A stretch of 61,039 bases of DNA, from the NCBI GenBank assembly GCA_963575675.1, contig CAUYUA010000077.1, positions 1 through 61,039 on the forward strand, given 5' to 3'. Under the pieces are notes generated by a model that did no database searches, was not told where the DNA came from, and saw only the letters and a program-made list of their open reading frames with translations. The position numbers were made by a program, and so were the translations under genes. The stretch is from CAUYUA01 sp963575675 (GTDB taxonomy: Bacteria; Pseudomonadota; Alphaproteobacteria; Azospirillales; Azospirillaceae). Positions 54,898 to 61,039 of this stretch are shown here, in pieces. Each line of letters begins with the position of its first letter. Within the stretch, counting starts at the first letter, position 1.

Positions 54898-55064
54898 CTC
54901 GTTTCATTTTCAACTTTTATAATACGATGGTCCGACGGTTTCACAAAACTGTCTCGACAAAAGCAGCCAGAGTGTTTCATATCTCCCCAGATCATTTTCG
55001 GTTCGATCCGGTTCAATCCGGAGCATGTTTTTTTAAGCGATGATGGACCCATAACGGTGGACCC

Positions 55065-56492
55065 ATGACGGTGCGGTGGTCGTCTCTCAGCGGATTGGCG
55101 GAAGCCGGATTACGCATGTTCGATCAAGTCGGCGGCTTGTTGGATTCCAGTCTGGATTCAACGATTCGGTTGGGCGTGACCGGGTTGCGGCGATCAGGCA
55201 AGACCGTGTTCATCACGTCCTTAGTCGAGAACCTATTAAAAGACGCGCCGTTGCCGTTTCTCGATGTGGTGGTGGACAATCGTTTTCAAGCGGCGCGGCT
55301 CGTGCCTCATCCCGATCTCAGCATCCCGCGTTTCGACTTTGAACGTCACTTGGCGACTCTGACCGACGCAGAGCCGCGTTGGCCGGAGGAAACGCGCGGC
55401 GTCAGTCAAATTCGCGTGGCGATTCGATACCTTCCAGGGTCGACGGTGCGTCGAGCGGTGGCGCCCTTGGCGACTCTGAACCTCGACATCGTTGATTATC
55501 CCGGAGAGTGGCTGCTTGATTTGCCGCTTCTGACGGTGGGATTCGCAGAGTGGTCGCGGCGAACTTTGGACCTCGCGCGTCGATCGCCGCGCGCCGAACT
55601 CGCGGGGCCGTGGTTGGAGTGGCTGAACAATGTCAGCGCGATGTCTCCCGCCGGCGAAGAAGAGGCCAAAACCGGAGCGCGTCTTTATACGGACTATCTT
55701 TTGGCTTGTCGGCGTTCGTCGTTCACTCTGAGCTTGGTGCAGCCGGGGCGTTTTGTCGAGCCGGGCGACTTAAAGGGCGCGCCTTTATTGACGTTTTGTC
55801 CGATTCCCATGCCGATCGACGTCCCTGTGCCGCGCGGCTCGTTGGGCGAACTGATGCAAGAACGTTTCGAAGCCTATAAGACCAGCGTCGTCGGCAATTT
55901 TTTTGTGAAGCACTTTTCTCGACTCGACCGGCAAATTGTGTTGGTGGACGTGCTGGGCGCGTTGAACGCCGGCCCCGCCGGGATGAGCGATATGCAGGCG
56001 GCTCTGGCCGCCAGTCTGGAAGGCTTTCGGCATGGCCGCCAAAACTGGCTGTCGCGCATGTTCGGAAGCCGAGTCGATCGCGTTTTGTTTGCTGCGACCA
56101 AGGTTGATCACATCGCCTCCAACCAACACAATAATTTGCGGACTTTGTTGGATCGGCTGGTGTCCGACGCGCGGCGCAACATTCGTTTCGAAGGCGCAAC
56201 CGTCGAAACCATGGCCATCGCCGCCGTCAAATGCACCGAGACTGTGGTGACGGAGCATCAAGGGCGAAAGTTGTGGTGCATCCAGGGGCGGCCTGTTGGG
56301 CGCGACGCTCCTACGGTGCTGTTTCCCGGCGAGATTCCCGACGGTTTGGAAATCTTTCCTTCCGGGGTTGAAAAGCCGTACAATTTCCTCGATTTTCGGC
56401 CTCCTCCCGGCGTCGGTCGCGATGGACGCGGAGCGCCGAATATTCGCATCGATCAAGCGTTGAATTTTCTATTGGGGGACTATTTGGCATGA
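55065..56492 (+). CDS. YcjX/DUF463 family P-loop ATPase/GTPase
   Basis: 475 residues. Walker A GLRRSGKTVFITSLVENLL near residues 42-60; LNLDIVDYPGEWLLDLPLL carries the Walker B-like motif; CPIPMP, VLVDVLGALNAGP and AATKVDHI follow. The family (E. coli YcjX) is stress-linked and dynamin-like by structure. It is co-transcribed with DUF697 downstream (four-base overlap), as in E. coli ycjX-ycjF. Confidence 0.92.
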   Translation: MTVRWSSLSGLAEAGLRMFDQVGGLLDSSLDSTIRLGVTGLRRSGKTVFITSLVENLLKDAPLPFLDVVVDNRFQAARLVPHPDLSIPRFDFERHLATLTDAEPRWPEETRGVSQIRVAIRYLPGSTVRRAVAPLATLNLDIVDYPGEWLLDLPLLTVGFAEWSRRTLDLARRSPRAELAGPWLEWLNNVSAMSPAGEEEAKTGARLYTDYLLACRRSSFTLSLVQPGRFVEPGDLKGAPLLTFCPIPMPIDVPVPRGSLGELMQERFEAYKTSVVGNFFVKHFSRLDRQIVLVDVLGALNAGPAGMSDMQAALAASLEGFRHGRQNWLSRMFGSRVDRVLFAATKVDHIASNQHNNLRTLLDRLVSDARRNIRFEGATVETMAIAAVKCTETVVTEHQGRKLWCIQGRPVGRDAPTVLFPGEIPDGLEIFPSGVEKPYNFLDFRPPPGVGRDGRGAPNIRIDQALNFLLGDYLA

Positions 56493-57595
56493 CCGATTCT
56501 CTACGCGAGACTTCGATGTGGTTGCCGCCGATGGAGCTTGATCCCGGCTGCGCTGCGCGCATTGTCGGCGAGTCTGCCGCCGCGACGGTTGCTCCGGCGG
56601 TTGTTTCCTCGGCTGCGGATCGAGTTTCGCCGGAATCTGCGGGCTCTGTCGCCGCTCGGTCGTCGACGGCGGAGTCCTCTTCGCCGGATGTTGCGGGTCG
56701 TTTGCGCGGCGCTTTGTCTTGGGCGAGCGTCATTCTGAAACCCGGACATGGCGTTATGAAGCTCATGCTGGCGGCTCTTGGAGCGCTGCTGTTGGTGGCT
56801 TTGGGATTCGACGCGGCGGATTTGCTTCAGCGCAGCTTCGCCAGCAGCGCCGCGTTGGGCATGGTGGTCTTGGTTTTGGTGGCGATGGTCACGGGAACCG
56901 CTCTGAAGGTTGCCTTGGACGAGATCGTCAACCTTCGCCGGATTAAGCATATCGAGCGTTTGCGCGCCGAAGCCGATCGTCTCGCTCATAGCGTCGGGCA
57001 TGGCGAGGCCTCCGCTTTCGTTGAGGATTTATTGCGGTTTTACGGTGGTCGCTCTGATCTTGTCGTTTCGTTCCAGGCTCTCAACAAGAGCGTTTCCGAC
57101 GCGCACAACAACCAGGAAGTCATTCAGGTCGTCGAGCGGCAGGTTTTGACGGCCATAGATCAGCGCGCGTATCGGTTGGTGCTCAACGGGGCTCGCGACA
57201 CGGCTGTCGCCACGGCTCTGAGCCCCTCCGCCGCCATTGATTTGGCGATTGTTTTCTGGCGCAACACCAAGATGGTTCGCGAAATCGCCGAGTTGTACGG
57301 CGCGCGGCCTGGGCCGATTGGGTCGATTAGCTTGATTCGTCGTCTGATCGCCAATCTCGCTGTTGCGGGCGTCGCCGAGGGCGCGCATCATGTGGCGGTC
57401 GATGCGTTGGGTGGTTCTCTGGCGGCGGCGGTTTCGGCGCGACTGGGGCAGGGCGTAATCAATGGATTGCTTACGGCGCGTTTGGGCGTCACTGCGATGC
57501 ATTTGTGCCGTCCCGTTGGGTTTAGTCCGGACCATCAACCCAGTTTGAAGCGAATTCGCAGCGAGCTGATGTCGGTTTCGAAACAGGTTCTGTGA
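56489..57595 (+). CDS. YcjF/DUF697 family membrane protein
   Basis: 368 residues. It has a disordered Ala/Ser-rich N-terminus (1-80), two TM helices (KLMLAALGALLLVALGFDAADLL and LGMVVLVLVAMVTGTALKVA), and a conserved C-terminal DUF697 domain (ALSPSAAIDLAIVFWRNTKMVREIAELYGARPG). Overlaps the DUF463 stop as ATGA. Function unknown; inner membrane. Confidence 0.9.
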   Translation: MTDSLRETSMWLPPMELDPGCAARIVGESAAATVAPAVVSSAADRVSPESAGSVAARSSTAESSSPDVAGRLRGALSWASVILKPGHGVMKLMLAALGALLLVALGFDAADLLQRSFASSAALGMVVLVLVAMVTGTALKVALDEIVNLRRIKHIERLRAEADRLAHSVGHGEASAFVEDLLRFYGGRSDLVVSFQALNKSVSDAHNNQEVIQVVERQVLTAIDQRAYRLVLNGARDTAVATALSPSAAIDLAIVFWRNTKMVREIAELYGARPGPIGSISLIRRLIANLAVAGVAEGAHHVAVDALGGSLAAAVSARLGQGVINGLLTARLGVTAMHLCRPVGFSPDHQPSLKRIRSELMSVSKQVL

Positions 57596-57612
57596 CGCCG
57601 ACCTAAAAGAAA

Positions 57613-57808
57613 GAATTAAACGGGTCCAGGGACTGCGTTCCTGGTCGTGGGGGATCATAAGGGGGGCGCGACCGCCCCCCTTATCGCCGTAAGGCGGATT
57701 TCTTGCAGTTTGCGCGAGGCTTTGCCTTACGGCAAACAAGGGGGCGGTCGGCCCCCTCCCTTATGATTCCCCGCGACCAGGAACGCAGTCCCTGGACCCT
57801 CTGTTTTT
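57613..57808. repeat. Type-1 palindromic element, long form
   Basis: Arms GAATTAAACGGGTCCAGGGA...and ...TCCCTGGACCC, middle arms GGGGGATCATAAGGGGGGCG and CCTTATGATTCCCCGCG, inner arms with GCCGTAAGGCGG and TTGCCTTACGGCAAAC hairpins. The inner TTATTCGCGAAGCGAT motif is replaced by another GC-rich sequence. It ends at the glyQ leader, about 30 bases before the start codon. Confidence 0.88.
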
Positions 57809-57839
57809 GTTTCACCATAAAATCAAAGACACAACGCCC

Positions 57840-58715
57840 ATGCCGCCGACAATCGCTCAGGGGCTGAATTTTCAAGCCCTGATCCTTAAGCTCCACCAAT
57901 TCTGGGCCGATCGGGGTTGCGTGATTCTGCAACCCTACGACATGGAAGTCGGCGCCGGAACCTTTCATCCCGCAACCACGCTGCGAGCGCTCGGCCCGGA
58001 TCCGTGGAAAGCCGCTTATGTTCAACCCTCGCGTCGCCCCAAAGACGGTCGCTATGGCGAGAACCCCAACCGGCTTCAGCACTACTACCAATATCAGGTC
58101 ATCCTGAAGCCGTCGCCGCCCAACGCGCAAGAACTCTACCTTGAATCCTTGCGGATGCTCGGCATCGATCCCGCTCTTCACGACATTCGCTTCGTCGAAG
58201 ACGATTGGGAAAGCCCGACCCTCGGCGCTTGGGGGCTTGGCTGGGAGGTCTGGTGCGACGGCATGGAGGTCACTCAATACACCTACTTCCAGCAAGTCGG
58301 CGGCATTGAGTGCGATCCGGTCGCCGTCGAACTCACATACGGCCTTGAGCGTTTGGCGATGTACGTTCAAGGCGTCGAAAACGTCTATGAACTCGACTTC
58401 AACGGCGCCGGAGTGCGCTATGGAGACGTCTTCCTTCGCGCCGAACGTGAGTTCTCCGCCTTTAACTTCGAGCACGCGAACACCGATCGCTTGCTTCAAC
58501 ACTTTAAGGATGCGGAAGCCGAATGCGCGGCGTTGTTGGAGCAAAAATTGGCGCTTCCCGCCTATGACCAGTGCATTAAGGCCAGCCATTTGTTCAACCT
58601 GCTCGATGCGCGAGGCGTGATCAGCGTGGTGGAGCGCGCGTCCTACATCGGTCGCGTGCGGGCCCTGGCGAAGGGTTGTTGCGAAGCATGGTTGGCCGGC
58701 GGCAAGGGAGCGTGA
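57840..58715 (+). CDS. glyQ: Glycyl-tRNA synthetase alpha subunit
   Basis: 291 residues from the ATG at 57840. Alpha subunit of the bacterial alpha2beta2 class II enzyme, with the family segments FQALILKLHQFWADRGCVILQPYDMEVGAGTFHPAT, YVQPSRRPKDGRYGENPNRLQHYYQYQVILKPSP and SPTLGAWGLGWEVWCDGMEVTQYTYFQQVGG. Upstream starts in the same frame (57807) would lie in the repeat. Four bases before glyS. Confidence 0.97.
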   Translation: MPPTIAQGLNFQALILKLHQFWADRGCVILQPYDMEVGAGTFHPATTLRALGPDPWKAAYVQPSRRPKDGRYGENPNRLQHYYQYQVILKPSPPNAQELYLESLRMLGIDPALHDIRFVEDDWESPTLGAWGLGWEVWCDGMEVTQYTYFQQVGGIECDPVAVELTYGLERLAMYVQGVENVYELDFNGAGVRYGDVFLRAEREFSAFNFEHANTDRLLQHFKDAEAECAALLEQKLALPAYDQCIKASHLFNLLDARGVISVVERASYIGRVRALAKGCCEAWLAGGKGA

Positions 58716-58719
58716 GATC

Positions 58720-60867
58720 ATGGCCGAGTTATTGGTTGAACTGTTTTCCGAAGACATTCCCGCGCGTATGCAGGCGCGCGCCGCCGAAGATTTGAGGCGT
58801 TTGATTACGGATGGCTTGACCGCCGCCGGTCTGACCTTCTCTCGCGCCGAAGGGCATTCGACTCCGCGTCGTCTGGCTTTGGTTGTGGACGGCGTGCCGG
58901 AGCGCTCTCCCGATGTGCGCGAAGAAAAACGCGGGCCGCGCGTCGGCGCTCCCGAGGGAGCGATTCAGGGCTTCCTGAAGAGCGTCGGCCTAACCGACGT
59001 CCGTCAATGCGAGCAACGCGATTCCGGCAAGGGCGTGTTCTGGTTCGCCGTTGTGGAAAAGCCCGGTCGCGCCGCCGCCGAGGTTCTGCCGGGAATCATC
59101 CAACAAGCAATTCTCGACATGCCGTGGCCGAAATCGATGCGGTGGTCGGACAACAGTCAACGCTGGGTGCGTCCGTTGCATTCGATCTTGGCGCTTTTCG
59201 GCGGCAAGGCCTTGGACGGCGCGTTCAATCTGGGAGGCCCGGAGGCTCCGCCGCGCCAGGACTCGGACGCGAACTTGTGTTTGGCGGCCGAGGCGCCTGC
59301 AAACATGCTGCGTTTCGGCGCTCGGACGCGCGGGCATCGTTTTTTGGCTCCGGATGCGTTCGAGGTCTCCAACTTCGTCGATTACAAGGAAAAGTTGCGG
59401 TCGGCGTGCGTGATTCTTGATCGTGACGAGCGCAAAGCGAAAATCAAAGCCGACGCCGAAGCTCTCGCGACTCGCGAGGGGTTGTCCATTTCTCCGGACG
59501 ACGGTTTACTTGAAGAAGTCGCCGGGTTGGTCGAGTGGCCGGTGGTTTTAATGGGCGCCATCGACGAGCAATTCATGTCGATTCCTCCCGAAGTTCTGAC
59601 CACGTCGATGCGAACGCATCAAAAATATTTCGCGACGCTGCAATCCAATGGCGCTCTTGCTTCGCGTTTCATCGTGGTCGCCAACACCACAACCGCCGAT
59701 GGCGGCGCCGCTGTGGTTGCGGGCAATCAGCGCGTGTTGCGGGCGCGGCTTTCCGACGCCAAATTCTTCTGGGATCAAGACCGGAAAGAAGCTCTGCACA
59801 GGAATCTGACGCCGTTGCGCGATGTCACGTTCCATGCGCGGCTTGGAACGGTGTTTGATAAGGTTGCTCGGCTGGAGGAGCTTGCGACGGCGATTGCGGC
59901 GCATGTTCCCGGCGCCGATCGCGTCATGGCCAGTCACGCCGCCATATTGTCGAAAACCGACTTGGTTACGGGCATGGTCGGGGAGCTCCCCGAACTGCAA
60001 GGCGTGATGGGGCGTTACTACGCTCTTGCCGCCGGCGAGCGGCGTGAAGTCGCCGATGCTTTGGCGGAGCATTATAAGCCTCTTGGGCCGAATGATCGTT
60101 GTCCGACGGCGTCTCTGAGCGTGGCTTTGGCGCTGGCTGATAAAATCGACACTTTGGTTGGTTTTTTCGCCATTGACGAAAAACCTACGGGTTCCAAAGA
60201 CCCTTACGCGCTGCGTCGAGCGGCTTTGGGCGTCATTCGGTTGATCCTTGAAAATTCATTGCGAGTGCGGTTGGGAGGGCTGTTGTTGGAGGCTCACGCG
60301 CTTTATCGCGTGAATGACTTGGCTCCGGCTGAGACGGTGGCTCGGCAGCTTTTGGACTTCACCGCAGACCGTTTGAAAGTGGTGCTGAAAGATCGCGGCG
60401 TGCGTCATGATTTGATTGACGCGGTGTTTGCTTTGGGCGGCGAAGACGATTTGGTTCGAGTGTTGGCGCGGGTCTCGGCGTTGCAGGGTTTTCTTGGTTC
60501 GGACGATGGAGCGAACTTGTTGACGGCGTATCGTCGCGCTTCGAATATTGTGCGAATTGAGGAGAAGAAAGACGGGCGGTCGTATGATGATTTGCCGGAT
60601 GCGGCGTTGTTTGCTCAGCCGGAGGAGACGGCGTTGGGCGTTGCGTTGAGCATGGTGGCGGCGGAGGCGACGCCGTTGTTGGCGGCGGAAAATTTTGCCG
60701 GGTGTATGGCGGCTTTAGCCCAGTTGCGGCGACCGTTGGATGCTTTTTTTGATCGGGTGACGGTAAATGCGGATAGAGCGGAGTTGCGCGTGAATCGTTT
60801 GTATTTATTGGCGCAGATTCGCACGATCTTGAATGCTGTGGCGGATTTTTCGCGGATTGAAGGGTAG
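58720..60867 (+). CDS. glyS: Glycyl-tRNA synthetase beta subunit
   Basis: 715 residues. N-terminus LLVELFSEDIPARMQ is diagnostic; SMRWSDNSQRWVRPLHSILALFGG, GHRFLAP, SMRTHQKYF and DPYALRRAALGVIRLILE follow, with a C-terminal anticodon-binding/DALR-like region (AELRVNRLYLLAQIRTILN). Forms the heterotetramer with GlyQ to charge tRNA-Gly. Complete and of normal length. Confidence 0.97.
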   Translation: MAELLVELFSEDIPARMQARAAEDLRRLITDGLTAAGLTFSRAEGHSTPRRLALVVDGVPERSPDVREEKRGPRVGAPEGAIQGFLKSVGLTDVRQCEQRDSGKGVFWFAVVEKPGRAAAEVLPGIIQQAILDMPWPKSMRWSDNSQRWVRPLHSILALFGGKALDGAFNLGGPEAPPRQDSDANLCLAAEAPANMLRFGARTRGHRFLAPDAFEVSNFVDYKEKLRSACVILDRDERKAKIKADAEALATREGLSISPDDGLLEEVAGLVEWPVVLMGAIDEQFMSIPPEVLTTSMRTHQKYFATLQSNGALASRFIVVANTTTADGGAAVVAGNQRVLRARLSDAKFFWDQDRKEALHRNLTPLRDVTFHARLGTVFDKVARLEELATAIAAHVPGADRVMASHAAILSKTDLVTGMVGELPELQGVMGRYYALAAGERREVADALAEHYKPLGPNDRCPTASLSVALALADKIDTLVGFFAIDEKPTGSKDPYALRRAALGVIRLILENSLRVRLGGLLLEAHALYRVNDLAPAETVARQLLDFTADRLKVVLKDRGVRHDLIDAVFALGGEDDLVRVLARVSALQGFLGSDDGANLLTAYRRASNIVRIEEKKDGRSYDDLPDAALFAQPEETALGVALSMVAAEATPLLAAENFAGCMAALAQLRRPLDAFFDRVTVNADRAELRVNRLYLLAQIRTILNAVADFSRIEG

Positions 60868-60929
60868 GTCGGCAGTTTGGAATCCGTTAGACGAGGGTGG
60901 TTGAAGATAAATAAAGAGCAAGTAGAAGG

Positions 60930-60985
60930 ACGGGTTCCAAGGGTGTCCCTTGTGTGGGGGGTTCGGGGGGACTGGTCCCACCGAC
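60930..60985 (+). repeat. Type-3 dispersed repeat, copy 2
   Basis: CGGGTTCCAAGGGTGTCCCTTG, a G-run, then GGGGGGACTGGTCCCACCGAC. Matches 18993-19050. It follows glyS; the window ends 54 bases later. Confidence 0.7.
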
Positions 60986-61039
60986 CTTTGCACAGCCTTT
61001 GGTTTGCCCTTTTCGTTCTCGGTTTTATTATCATCGGGT

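Overview
The window looks like chromosome of an alphaproteobacterium, probably Rhodospirillales-like. The evidence is the order SRP RNA - dnaX - ybaB, the DUF463/DUF697 pair next to glyQ-glyS, an alphaproteobacterial-type Aat, and a very large complement of chemosensory, two-component and c-di-GMP genes. Species cannot be read from the sequence. Housekeeping genes present are dnaX, ybaB, the SRP RNA, aat, guaA, a DEAD-box helicase, rlmN, lipB, glyQ and glyS. No tRNA, rRNA or CRISPR array was recognised.

Layout. 0-7.4 kb: ybaB, dnaX and SRP RNA; a periplasmic binding protein coupled to a frameshifted chemoreceptor; an outer-membrane MetA-like protein. 7.4-17.1 kb: a very AT-rich gap, an HD-GYP response regulator facing a histidine kinase, aat, a chemoreceptor with a C-terminal PilZ domain, and a PAS kinase with a receiver protein. 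17.3-26.5 kb: guaA, small membrane protein, an IS256-family element that splits a membrane-protein gene lying downstream of a patatin phospholipase, an FkbM methyltransferase and a flavodoxin-fold reductase. 26.9-35.2 kb: a giant hybrid kinase, a receiver-PAS-kinase, a helicase and a ZIP transporter. 35.6-48.4 kb: STAS-cheY-cheA-cheW-MCP-cheW-cheB, a reverse-strand helical protein, then response regulator/SpoIIE phosphatase, SiaB-like kinase, SiaC-like phosphoprotein and a GAF/HD-GYP phosphodiesterase. 48.5-61 kb: rlmN, an Arg/Asp/Glu-repeat protein split by an in-frame amber codon, two unknown proteins, lipB, DUF463/DUF697, glyQ-glyS.

How the genes may work together. The 35.6-48.4 kb block reads as one signalling unit. 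A CheA phosphorelay could set the activity of the receiver-SpoIIE phosphatase, which would oppose the SiaB-like kinase on the SiaC-like protein. The adjacent effector is a c-di-GMP phosphodiesterase (HD-GYP), whereas in Pseudomonas Sia it is a diguanylate cyclase. This is inference from gene order and families. The PilZ chemoreceptor and the second HD-GYP protein add to the c-di-GMP theme.

Two other features stand out. First, intergenic spaces hold at least thirteen copies of a palindromic element (arm core CCAGGGACTGTGTTCCTGG) whose outermost base pairs differ between copies but remain complementary within each copy, so the folded structure appears to be conserved. Second, three chemosensory genes carry reading-frame breaks (about 4866, 38770 and 39886), and one further gene carries an in-frame TAG (51053). 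These may be gene decay or assembly errors, and reads would decide.
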